Positions 1-5,800 of a DNA stretch of 6,856 bases are shown in pieces. Both the position numbers and the translations under genes were made by a program. Each line of letters opens with the position of its first letter. Within the stretch, counting starts at the first letter, position 1. Source of the DNA: Hyphomicrobiales bacterium (GTDB taxonomy: Bacteria; Pseudomonadota; Alphaproteobacteria; Rhizobiales; Xanthobacteraceae); contig JACQTM010000075.1 in NCBI GenBank assembly GCA_016210825.1, positions 1 to 6,856 on the forward strand. The letters run 5' to 3'. The notes under the pieces are model-generated. The model ran no database searches. It saw nothing but the letters and a program-made list of their open reading frames with translations, and was not told where the DNA came from.

Positions 1-222
1 GAGCAGCTCGCGCTCGGCGAGCGCCTTACGCACAAGCCCTAATGCGCCATGTTCGAGATAGCGCAAACCGCCGTGAATGAGCTTGGTCGACGCCGACGAG
101 GTGCCGGAGGCGAGGTCGTTCTGCTCGACGAGAAGTACGCGCAAACCGCGGCCGGCGGCGTCGCGCGCGATCCCTGCGCCGTTGATGCCGCCGCCGATGA
201 TGGCAATGTCGAAGTCGGCCAT
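1..222 (-). CDS. glpD: Aerobic glycerol-3-phosphate dehydrogenase, N-terminal part (runs off left edge)
   Basis: Only the first 74 residues are present; the reading frame is open to the window edge. Residues 5-33 form a Rossmann FAD-binding start: a beta strand, then the glycine motif GGGINGAG (G10, G12, G15) and an acidic E33 at the end of the second strand, expected to bind the FAD ribose. Residues 40-58 (GTSSASTKLIHGGLRYLEH) are a hallmark of the GlpD family, which distinguishes it from other FAD-dependent oxidoreductases. In the family the enzyme is a membrane-associated flavoprotein that oxidises sn-glycerol 3-phosphate to dihydroxyacetone phosphate and passes electrons to quinone. The start is the ATG at 222-220, with a GGGGGA purine stretch about 10 nt upstream. 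The gene is divergent from the amidotransferase gene. The rest of the protein, and any glycerol genes beyond it, cannot be seen. Confidence 0.9.
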   Translation of the reverse strand, partial: MADFDIAIIGGGINGAGIARDAAGRGLRVLLVEQNDLASGTSSASTKLIHGGLRYLEHGALGLVRKALAERELL

Positions 223-338
223 GCCGGCTGATTCCCCCAAACTGACAGCATTGCGCCGCTTGCCGGGCTGACTCAACAATTCTTCAAGCCGTGGCCGGTT
301 GCCAAGTGATAATTAACCCACCACGTTGCATACTGCCT

Positions 339-349
339 TGGTTTGACCA
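339..349. promoter_or_regulatory. Possible GntR/FadR-type operator dyad
   Basis: The 11-mer TGGTTTGACCA in the gap between the divergent glpD and amidotransferase genes fits the general TNGTNNNACNA pattern known for FadR-subfamily GntR regulators, with perfect TGGT/ACCA half sites. It lies 33 nt before the amidotransferase ATG. A match to such a short pattern is expected about once or twice by chance in a window of this size, so this is only a candidate. I found no convincing -35/-10 pair for either direction in 223-381. Confidence 0.15.
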
Positions 350-381
350 TTTAGGTCGCCAATATCCTGCTCGTAGTGCCA

Positions 382-1248
382 ATGTCCGCGCCCCGCCTGC
401 TCGTGATCGAGGGAAATTCGCCGCAAACGCGCGCGGAGCATGTTGCCGCCGGCGGTACCGTAGCAAGCCAGGGTTTCGCTGATTTACTCCAGGAACTCCT
501 CCCCCGCGCGGTGGTCGATATTTGCCTCGCCGGCGATCCCGGCGTGAACCTGCCCGACGGCACGGCACTTGAGAGCTATGACGGTGTCACAATCACCGGT
601 TCGGCCTTGCACATCTATGACACCTCCCTCGCTGTCACCCAGCAAATCGAATTGACGCGCGCGGTGCTTGCCGTCGGCACCCCGATCTTTGGCAGCTGCT
701 GGGGCTTGCAGATTCTGACCGTCGCCGCCGGCGGTAGCGTGCGCCGTAATCCCAAAGGCCGCGAGCTTGGCTTCGGGCGCCGTATCAAGCTCACCGAGGC
801 CGGGCGCAAGCATCCGATGTATGCCGGCAAACCCGAGGTCTTCAACGCTCCCACCGTGCATCTCGACGAGGTTGAGACGTTCGCGCCGGGAACTACCGTG
901 CTCGCCAGCAACGAAGTTTCCGACGTGCAGAGCGCCGAGATCCATGTCAACGGCGCGGTGGCATGGGGCGTGCAGTATCATCCTGAATATCCGCTGCGCG
1001 AGCTTGCCGCGATCACGCGGCGCATCGGCATGAGACTAATCGGCGAGGGCTTTTTCACCGACGAAGCGGACTTAAAGAGCTTCTGGAGCGACCTCGACGC
1101 GCTCGACCGCGAGCCGGAAAACAAGCGGCTCGCCTGGCGGCACGGCATCAGCAAAAACGTGCTCGATAAAAAGCTACGCACCGGCGAGGTTGCCAACTGG
1201 ATCGAGTTCCAGGTGCTGCCGACCCGCGCCAAGCGCTGCCGTGGCTGA
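382..1248 (+). CDS. Type 1 (class I) glutamine amidotransferase-like protein, GuaA amidotransferase-domain family
   Basis: A 288-residue protein with a class I glutamine amidotransferase fold. The nucleophile elbow GSCWGLQ (about residues 104-110, C106) and the histidine-glutamate motif YHPEY (about 199-203; H200, E202) supply the Cys-His-Glu triad that hydrolyses glutamine to ammonia. TITGS (about 70-74) fits the conserved strand before the nucleophile. Overall it resembles the amidotransferase half of GMP synthase, but there is no ATP-pyrophosphatase synthetase domain. The C-terminus from about residue 222 is a charged extension of some 65 residues after the catalytic core. The acceptor of the ammonia is unknown; some relatives act on gamma-glutamyl compounds instead. 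ATG 382 is preferred over GTG 376, two codons earlier; neither has a good Shine-Dalgarno. The in-frame stop at 352-354 rules out a much longer protein. A dehydrogenase follows after 40 bp, probably in the same transcript. Confidence 0.85.
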   Translation: MSAPRLLVIEGNSPQTRAEHVAAGGTVASQGFADLLQELLPRAVVDICLAGDPGVNLPDGTALESYDGVTITGSALHIYDTSLAVTQQIELTRAVLAVGTPIFGSCWGLQILTVAAGGSVRRNPKGRELGFGRRIKLTEAGRKHPMYAGKPEVFNAPTVHLDEVETFAPGTTVLASNEVSDVQSAEIHVNGAVAWGVQYHPEYPLRELAAITRRIGMRLIGEGFFTDEADLKSFWSDLDALDREPENKRLAWRHGISKNVLDKKLRTGEVANWIEFQVLPTRAKRCRG

Positions 1249-1250
1249 AA

Positions 1251-1286
1251 TCCCTCTCTCCCCGTTTATGGGAGAGGAAGTTAGGG
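1251..1286. repeat. REP-like palindromic element between amidotransferase and dehydrogenase genes
   Basis: CTCTCCC (1256-1262) and GGGAGAG (1270-1276) form a perfect 7-bp inverted repeat around the 7-nt loop CGTTTAT, and the right arm continues into GAAGTTAGGG. From memory this resembles the dispersed rhizobial palindrome with CCCTCTCCCC / GGGGAGAGGG arms followed by GTTAGGG, here in a degenerate copy. The family assignment is recall, not a search; the dyad itself is directly visible. Confidence 0.5.
1275..1280 (+). promoter_or_regulatory. Ribosome binding site fixing the dehydrogenase start at 1289
   Basis: AGGAAG lies 8 nt upstream of ATG 1289. This supports 1289 over the upstream in-frame ATG at 1190, which lies inside the amidotransferase gene and would add 33 residues unlike a Rossmann domain. 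ATG 1295, two codons later, is a possible alternative. The site sits on the right arm of the REP-like hairpin, so it would be partly hidden when the hairpin forms. Confidence 0.5.
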
Positions 1287-1288
1287 CA

Positions 1289-1996
1289 ATGTTGATGGAT
1301 TTTTCCAACCGCCACGTCGTCGTCACTGGTGGGACCGGCGCGCTCGGTACCGCACTCGTTGGCGCCCTGCTGGAGCACGGCGCGACTTGCCATGTCCCTC
1401 ATCGCAGCGAGGCGGCGGCAAAATCATTCCCGTATCGTGGCAATCCAGGAGTAAAGCTCTATCCCAACGTCGAGCTCACGGACGAGAAGCACGTCGCCGA
1501 TCTATTTGGCGCCATTTCCCCGTTGTGGGCCTCGATCCATGTTGCCGGTGGCTTTACCGCCGACCCGCTGACGAAGACCGCGAAAGTCACGCTCATGCAG
1601 CAACTCGATACCAATCTGGTGTCCTGCTTTCTGTGCTGCCGCGCGGCGGTCAATGCAATCACACGCGGCAAGGATGGCGGGCGCATCGTCAACGTGGCGG
1701 CGCGTCCCGCGATCGAATGGCGGCAGGGCGCGGGGATGACGGCATATGCCGCCAGCAAGGCCGGTGTTGCCGCACTCACCGCTGCGCTAGCGGAAGAAGT
1801 CGCGAAAGACGGCATTTTGGTCAATGCCGTCGCACCCTCGATCATGGACACGCCGGCAAACCGCGCGGCGATGCCGAAGGCCGACCACGCGAATTGGCCG
1901 AAGGTCGAAAACGTGGCGCGGACGATTTTGTTTCTTGCCTCGCCGGACAACCAAGCTGCACGTGGCGCCATCGTGCCGGTTTACGGAAAGGCGTGA
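1289..1996 (+). CDS. Short-chain dehydrogenase/reductase (SDR) lacking the usual catalytic serine
   Basis: A 235-residue classical-size SDR. The cofactor motif TGGTGALG is at 13-20, followed by a second-strand region with H38 and R39, which may favour NADP(H). HVAGG (84-88) stands where the NNAG motif normally sits, and DTN (107-109) carries the active-site Asn. The catalytic pair is Y153 and K157 (YAASK). The strand before it reads IVNVAARPAIE (133-143), so the position normally held by serine is alanine, or proline if the loop is aligned differently. Dihydropteridine reductase-type SDRs also lack this serine, so a relative of that type is possible. The substrate is unknown. The C-terminal part (VNAVAPSIMDTP, then IVPVYGKA) fits the usual SDR ending, where the glycine-rich tail completes the cofactor site. 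Start chosen from the AGGAAG site. The gene lies 40 bp after the amidotransferase gene and is followed 11 nt later by a terminator-like hairpin, which suggests a two-gene unit. Confidence 0.88.
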   Translation: MLMDFSNRHVVVTGGTGALGTALVGALLEHGATCHVPHRSEAAAKSFPYRGNPGVKLYPNVELTDEKHVADLFGAISPLWASIHVAGGFTADPLTKTAKVTLMQQLDTNLVSCFLCCRAAVNAITRGKDGGRIVNVAARPAIEWRQGAGMTAYAASKAGVAALTAALAEEVAKDGILVNAVAPSIMDTPANRAAMPKADHANWPKVENVARTILFLASPDNQAARGAIVPVYGKA

Positions 1997-2006
1997 GGGA
2001 TCGCGT

Positions 2007-2028
2007 GGCCATTGAATAATGGTCTTTT
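2007..2028 (+). terminator. Probable rho-independent terminator after the dehydrogenase gene
   Basis: GGCCATT (2007-2013) pairs with AATGGTC (2018-2024) through seven pairs, one of them G-T, around the loop GAAT. Four T residues follow directly at 2025-2028. It begins 11 nt after the stop codon of the dehydrogenase gene. The short stem and short T run make it a modest terminator. Confidence 0.45.
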
Positions 2029-2042
2029 GCGATGCGATACGG

Positions 2043-2109
2043 GCAGTCACTGGCTTGGCAAAGCGACAGAGATTTCACGCTCTCGCTTCACTGCGGTGGG
2101 CAAACCACC
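2043..2109 (+). other. Two adjacent small stem-loops in the gap before the small secreted protein
   Basis: GCAGT (2043-2047) can pair with ACTGC (2090-2094). Nested inside it are AGCG/CGCT (2062-2065 with 2084-2087) and AGAG/CTCT (2068-2071 with 2080-2083), with a 2-nt bulge. A second hairpin starts on the next base: GGTGG (2095-2099) with CCACC (2105-2109), loop GCAAA. No ORF covers the stretch convincingly. This could be a structured leader, a small RNA or chance pairing of GC-rich DNA; sequence alone does not decide. Confidence 0.25.
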
Positions 2110-2151
2110 CCACGACCTATAAGACGCAATCATGACAGATCACAGTCCGGC

Positions 2152-2180
2152 TTGTCAGGATCAAAAATCCTGCTCATAGT
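2152..2180 (+). promoter_or_regulatory. Candidate sigma-70-type promoter with internal dyad, upstream of the small secreted protein
   Basis: TTGTCA (2152-2157, five of six to TTGACA) and CATAGT (2175-2180, four of six to TATAAT) are separated by 17 nt. The spacer is almost filled by the perfect inverted repeat CAGGAT / ATCCTG (2156-2161 and 2167-2172, loop CAAAA), a place where a repressor could bind. Transcription would start about 70 nt before the ATG at 2255. Such partial matches are common, so confidence is limited. Confidence 0.3.
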
Positions 2181-2189
2181 TTAGGCGCT

Positions 2190-2232
2190 GTCGGACGATC
2201 CGACGGTTGCCCGGCGTCCCGATACTCCGGGC
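2190..2232 (+). other. Paired hairpins in the presumed 5' leader of the small secreted protein
   Basis: GTCGGA (2190-2195) and TCCGAC (2199-2204) form a perfect 6-bp stem with loop CGA. GCCCGG (2209-2214) and CCGGGC (2227-2232) form a second 6-bp stem with a 12-nt loop. The heptamer GGCGTCC also occurs twice, at 2213-2219 and 2230-2236. All of this lies between the candidate promoter and the ribosome binding site. Confidence 0.3.
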
Positions 2233-2254
2233 GTCCAACAAACAAAGGTGGACC

Positions 2255-2416
2255 ATGCGAGTACTTTTGATCGCGTTGATTGCAACGTTCGTCGTAGCCA
2301 AGGCGGCCCCCGTGCTCGCCGCCATGGTTGAGCCCGAATCCGTCCAAGCCGCTCACGAGAAGTGCAAGCCGGACGAGAAGATGGACGACAAGACCAAGAA
2401 GTGCGTCAAGAAATAA
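2255..2416 (+). CDS. Small secreted (periplasmic) protein with two cysteines, function unknown
   Basis: A 53-residue protein. Residues 1-23 look like a Sec signal peptide: M-R, then the hydrophobic stretch VLLIALIATFVV, then a small-residue region ending VLAA, so cleavage after about A22 or A23 is likely. The mature part is only about 30 residues, very rich in lysine and acidic residues, with two cysteines (C37 and C50) that could form one disulfide in the periplasm. The ending TKKCVKK resembles short secreted proteins I recall from Rhizobiales, but I cannot name a family or function. ATG 2255 is chosen because AAAGG (2244-2248) lies 6 nt before it and the signal peptide begins there; an in-frame ATG at 2207 would put 16 polar residues before the signal. 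The gene stands alone, flanked by a hairpin-rich leader and a convergent terminator-like hairpin. Confidence 0.75.
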   Translation: MRVLLIALIATFVVAKAAPVLAAMVEPESVQAAHEKCKPDEKMDDKTKKCVKK

Positions 2417-2440
2417 CGCGGATTTAAGGTCACCAGATTT

Positions 2441-2467
2441 GGCAAGCGGTGGTCGTCACCGCTTGCC
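2441..2467. terminator. Perfect 11-bp hairpin between convergent genes
   Basis: GGCAAGCGGTG (2441-2451) and CACCGCTTGCC (2457-2467) are perfectly complementary around a 5-nt loop. The hairpin starts 24 nt after the small-protein stop and 23 nt past the stop of the convergent permease gene. It could end transcription from both sides, but neither side has a clear T run (plus side GTTATTCG), so its strength as an intrinsic terminator is uncertain. Confidence 0.55.
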
Positions 2468-2490
2468 GTTATTCGACCGGTATCGCCAAA

Positions 2491-3252
2491 CTAATTTTTG
2501 AGCCGATATCCAGTCCGGAAAATCCACCACACGGTTGCAAGGCAAGTGACGAGGAATAGCATCGTCATGCCGAGGCTGACGGCGACGCTGACATCGGCGA
2601 TTTCGAAGAACGCCCAGCGGAAGCCGCTGATCAAATAGACCACCGGATTGAACAGGGTGACGGTCTGCCAGAGCGGCGGCAACACGCTAATCGAATAGAA
2701 AGAACCGCCGAGGAAGGTCAACGGCGTAATCACCAGCAGCGGCACGATTTGCAGCTTCTCGAAACCATCGGCCCAGATGCCGATGATGAAGCCGAGCAGG
2801 CTGAAGGTCACGGCAGTCAGCACCAGGAATGCCAGCATCCACGCCGGATGCGCGATCTGCAGCGGTACGAACAAGCCTGACGTGGCGAGAATGATCAGGC
2901 CCAAGACGATCGATTTCGTTGCCGCCGCGCCGACATAGCCGAGCACGATCTCGTAGAACGATACCGGCGCCGACAACAGTTCGTAGATTGTGCCGGTGAA
3001 TCGCGGAAAGTAGATGCCGAACGACGCGTTGGCGACGCTCTGTGTCAACAGCATCATCATGATCAGGCCCGGCACGATGAAGGAGCCGTAGCTCACGCCC
3101 TCGATCTCGGTGATGCGCGAGCCGATCGCGGCGCCGAAGACGACAAAGTAAAGCGACGTCGACAGCACCGGGGAGACGATACTTTGCATCAGCGTGCGCC
3201 CGGTGCGCGCCATTTCGAAGGTATAAATCGCATTAACAGCCCGAAGATTCAT
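2491..3252 (-). CDS. yadH: ABC-2 type transporter permease, YadH family
   Basis: A 253-residue integral membrane protein with about six hydrophobic segments (roughly residues 23-45, 57-72, 103-130, 138-160, 168-186 and 222-245). The stretch PLTFLGG, YSISVLPP and NPVVYLISGFRW (177-213) is the conserved C-terminal signature of ABC-2 exporter permeases; length and sequence agree with E. coli YadH and are also related to NodJ. It would form the transmembrane channel of an exporter driven by the ATPase encoded just upstream. Its ATG overlaps the ATPase stop by 4 bp (ATGA at 3252-3249), so the two are translationally coupled; a GGTGAG sequence lies about 9 nt before the start. The transported substrate is not known for this family and nothing here reveals it. 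The gene ends the minus-strand block. Confidence 0.92.
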   Translation of the reverse strand: MNLRAVNAIYTFEMARTGRTLMQSIVSPVLSTSLYFVVFGAAIGSRITEIEGVSYGSFIVPGLIMMMLLTQSVANASFGIYFPRFTGTIYELLSAPVSFYEIVLGYVGAAATKSIVLGLIILATSGLFVPLQIAHPAWMLAFLVLTAVTFSLLGFIIGIWADGFEKLQIVPLLVITPLTFLGGSFYSISVLPPLWQTVTLFNPVVYLISGFRWAFFEIADVSVAVSLGMTMLFLVTCLATVWWIFRTGYRLKN

Positions 3253-4175
3253 TTTCCCTGTCTCACCAAGCCGACGAAGATGTCCTCCAGCGAGCTTTGC
3301 GTCGTGTGCAGATCGCGGAACCCGATTCCGGTGCGATTGAGATCGTCGAGTAAAGCGGTGATGCCGGTGCGCTCGCCTTGGGTGTCATAGGTGTAAATCA
3401 GCTCGCTGCCATCGCCATTGAGCGTTAGGCGATGCGCGGCGAGTTCGCCCGGTACCGCGTCGAGTTTCTTTTTCAACTCGAGTTTCAGCTGCTTCTGGCC
3501 GAGCTTGCGCATCAGCTCCGCCTTGTCCTCGACCAGGATGATCTCGCCGTTATTGATGATGCCGATCCTGTCGGCCATCTCCTCGGCTTCCTCGATGTAA
3601 TGGGTGGTCAGAATGATGGTCACGCCCGAGGCGCGCAGTGAGCGCACGATGTCCCACATGTCTTTTCGCAACTCCACATCGACGCCGGCCGTCGGCTCGT
3701 CGAGGAAGAGAATCCGCGGCTCGTGCGACAACGCCTTGGCGATCAGCACGCGGCGCTTCATGCCGCCGGACAGGGTGCGGATCATGTCGTCCTTCTTGTC
3801 CAGCAGGGAGAGGTCCTTGAGCACCTTCGCGATATGCGCGGGGTTCTTCTTCTTGCCGAACAGCCCGCGGCTGAAGGACACCGTCGCCCAAACCGTCTCG
3901 AACGCGTCGGTGGTCAATTCCTGCGGCACGAGGCCGATCATCGCGCGGGCAGCGCGGTAGTCGGTGACAATATCATGACCGTCAACCATCACCGCGCCTT
4001 CGGATGGATTGACGATGCCGCAAACGATGCTGATCAGTGTCGTTTTGCCGGCGCCGTTCGGACCAAGCAGGGCGAATATTTCACCACGGCGAATGTCAAG
4101 GTCGATGCTTTTCAGCGCCTGGAAACCGGAGGCGTAGGTTTTTGAGAGGTCGCGGACGGAAATGATGGATGACAT
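3249..4175 (-). CDS. yadG: ABC transporter ATP-binding protein, YadG family
   Basis: A 308-residue ATPase subunit of an ABC-2 exporter. Motifs in order: Walker A GPNGAGKTT (38-46), Q-loop Q85, signature LSGGMKRR (135-142), Walker B ILFLDE (155-160), D-loop AGVD (163-166) and switch H192. The nucleotide-binding domain occupies about residues 5-210; the remaining 100 residues are a C-terminal domain ending in SSLEDIFVGLV, usual for this subfamily. Length and sequence match E. coli YadG closely. The start is ATG 4175; a TTG at 4241 would add 22 residues with no family similarity. No clear ribosome binding site precedes either. Two dimerising copies would power the YadH-like permease, which overlaps it by 4 bp. 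It lies 81 bp downstream of matB on the same strand and may be read with it, although no functional link to malonate is known. Confidence 0.93.
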   Translation of the reverse strand: MSSIISVRDLSKTYASGFQALKSIDLDIRRGEIFALLGPNGAGKTTLISIVCGIVNPSEGAVMVDGHDIVTDYRAARAMIGLVPQELTTDAFETVWATVSFSRGLFGKKKNPAHIAKVLKDLSLLDKKDDMIRTLSGGMKRRVLIAKALSHEPRILFLDEPTAGVDVELRKDMWDIVRSLRASGVTIILTTHYIEEAEEMADRIGIINNGEIILVEDKAELMRKLGQKQLKLELKKKLDAVPGELAAHRLTLNGDGSELIYTYDTQGERTGITALLDDLNRTGIGFRDLHTTQSSLEDIFVGLVRQGK

Positions 4176-4229
4176 GCGGACGCTGAACGATGGATTAAGA
4201 CTCACAACCGCCCAAGTGGCGTTCGGCGC

Positions 4230-4255
4230 TTCGTCATGCAAGAGGGGGCGACGAA
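4230..4255. repeat. Short inverted repeat between matB and yadG
   Basis: TTCGTC (4230-4235) and GACGAA (4250-4255) form a 6-bp dyad with a 14-nt loop directly after the matB stop. No T run follows on the minus strand, so it is not a convincing terminator. It could be chance. Confidence 0.2.
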
Positions 4256-4256
4256 C

Positions 4257-5771
4257 TCAAGTGTACAATTTGGCGTTCTGTTCCCGCAGTATGTTTTTTT
4301 GCACCTTGCCCATGCTGTTGCGCGGCAGGTCATCGATGAATATCACGCGCTTGGGCAGCTTGAACTTGGCGAGCCGGCCGTCGAGCGCCGCAAGCACGTC
4401 CTGTTCGCAGATTGTTGCGCCCGCGCTCTTGACCACCACCGCGGTGACGCCTTCGCCGAAATCCGGATGCGGGCAGCCAATCACCGCACATTCGACGACG
4501 CCGGGCAGTGCATCGATCTCGATTTCCACTTCCTTCGGATAGACGTTGAACCCGCCGGTGATGATCAGATCCTTTTCCCGCCCGACAATGTGCACATAGC
4601 CGCGCGTGTCGATCTTGCCGACATCGCCGGTGATAAAGAAACCGTCGGCGCGAAACTCAGTCTTCGTCCGTTCCGGCAGACGCCAATAGCCGGAGAAGAC
4701 ATTCTCGCCCTTGACCTCAATGATTCCGACTTCGCCTTGCGGCAAAATTTTTCCCGTTTCGCCATCGGTGACGCGTAATGCAACACCCGGAAGCGGATAA
4801 CCCACCGTGCCGGCGATGCGTTCGCCGTCATAGGGGTTGGAGGTATTCATGCCGGTCTCGGTCATGCCGTAACGCTCGAGAATGGCGTGCCCGGTCTTTG
4901 CCTTGAATTCGCGATGGGTTTCCGCGAGCAGTGGCGCGGAGCCTGAAGTAAACAGCCGCATGTGCGCGCATGCCGTTTGCGTCAGCTTCGGATGCCGCAA
5001 CAGCCGCGTATAGAATGTCGGCACCCCCATCATCGAGGTCGCCTGCGGCAATAACCGCATGACGTCGTCGGCGTCGAATTTCGGCCGGAACAGCATCGCG
5101 CCGCCTGCGAGCATCAGCGTATTGCAGGCCACGAACAGGCCGTGGGTGTGATAGATCGGCAGGACGTGGAGCAATACGTCGTTATCAGTGAACCGCCAAT
5201 ATTCAGCGAGCACTTGCGCGTTCGAGGCGAGATTGCGGTGGCTGAGCATCGCACCCTTCGAGCGCCCGGTCGTGCCCGAGGTATAGAGAATAGCCGCGAG
5301 GTCGTCCGGCGCGCGCGGCACGTCGGCGAAGTCCTTGGGTGCCTTTGCCGCTATCTGCGTCAGGCTGCCCTTGCCGTCTGAGTCCAAAGTCTCGACCGCA
5401 TGAACGCCGCGTCGCTTGGCGATGTCGGCAATGCCCTCGCGCCGCGCCGGATCGCAGACGACCAATTTCGGCTCGGCGTCGGCAAGGAAATAGTCGAGTT
5501 CCGCCAGCGTATAGGCGGTGTTGAGCGGCAGATAGACGGCGCCCGCACGCAAGGTAGCCAGATACAGCAGCAGGCATTCAGGCGTTTTTTCCACCTGCAC
5601 TGCAACACGGTCGCCGGGTTCGACGCCATTTAGCACCAACGCATTCGCAAGTTGCGCCGAACGCGTCAGCATGTCCGCATAGGTCATGCGAACGCCGGCC
5701 TCAGTATCGAGAAACACCTTCGACGGCGATTTGATGCGGCGCGATATGAGATCGAAGAGATTGCCGTCCAT
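4257..5771 (-). CDS. matB: Malonyl-CoA synthetase (malonate--CoA ligase) MatB
   Basis: A 504-residue member of the ANL adenylate-forming superfamily. It activates malonate (often methylmalonate too) with ATP to the acyl-adenylate and transfers it to coenzyme A in the cytoplasm. Visible motifs: P-loop YTSGTTGRSKG (163-173), HVLPIYHTHGL (202-212), TSGSAPL (275-281), YGMTET (301-306), TGD (381-383) with its ribose-binding Asp, hinge region GREKDLI (397-403), GGFNVYP (406-412), and the C-terminal catalytic lysine K489 in NSMGKVQKN. Length and sequence agree with Rhodopseudomonas and Rhizobium MatB (about 500 residues). Start ATG 5771, with GGACGG (5786-5781) 9 nt upstream. It lies downstream of malonyl-CoA decarboxylase, so together they would convert malonate to acetyl-CoA; alternatively malonyl-CoA feeds fatty acid synthesis. 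General acyl-CoA synthetase is the alternative, but the neighbour argues for MatB. Confidence 0.93.
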   Translation of the reverse strand: MDGNLFDLISRRIKSPSKVFLDTEAGVRMTYADMLTRSAQLANALVLNGVEPGDRVAVQVEKTPECLLLYLATLRAGAVYLPLNTAYTLAELDYFLADAEPKLVVCDPARREGIADIAKRRGVHAVETLDSDGKGSLTQIAAKAPKDFADVPRAPDDLAAILYTSGTTGRSKGAMLSHRNLASNAQVLAEYWRFTDNDVLLHVLPIYHTHGLFVACNTLMLAGGAMLFRPKFDADDVMRLLPQATSMMGVPTFYTRLLRHPKLTQTACAHMRLFTSGSAPLLAETHREFKAKTGHAILERYGMTETGMNTSNPYDGERIAGTVGYPLPGVALRVTDGETGKILPQGEVGIIEVKGENVFSGYWRLPERTKTEFRADGFFITGDVGKIDTRGYVHIVGREKDLIITGGFNVYPKEVEIEIDALPGVVECAVIGCPHPDFGEGVTAVVVKSAGATICEQDVLAALDGRLAKFKLPKRVIFIDDLPRNSMGKVQKNILREQNAKLYT

Positions 5772-5800
5772 TACGCGCGCCCGTCCGCTGATTTGCCGAC

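Noticed and set aside
1190..1288. Longer dehydrogenase start at ATG 1190, overlapping the amidotransferase gene
   Set aside because: The extra 33 residues translate out-of-frame amidotransferase sequence and the REP-like hairpin; the AGGAAG site supports ATG 1289.
1387..2019. 210-residue plus-strand open frame overlapping the dehydrogenase
   Set aside because: It is the dehydrogenase read in another frame; arginine-rich composition typical of shadows in GC-rich DNA.
2118..2123. TATAAG as a -10 box before the small protein
   Set aside because: No acceptable -35 element is found 16-18 nt upstream; the sequence there is GGTGGG.
2207..2254. Longer start for the small secreted protein at ATG 2207
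   Set aside because: It would put 16 polar residues before the signal peptide and translate the hairpin region; AAAGG before ATG 2255 is a better start.
3723..4145. 140-residue plus-strand open frame opposite the ABC ATPase
   Set aside because: It lies entirely antisense to conserved Walker and Q-loop coding sequence and has no recognisable domain; a GC-rich shadow frame.
4176..4241. Longer YadG start at TTG 4241
   Set aside because: It adds 22 residues without family similarity; starting at ATG 4175 gives 308 residues, the usual YadG length.
4236..4778. 180-residue plus-strand open frame opposite matB
   Set aside because: Antisense to the conserved C-terminal domain of MatB, no ribosome binding site or domain features; shadow frame.
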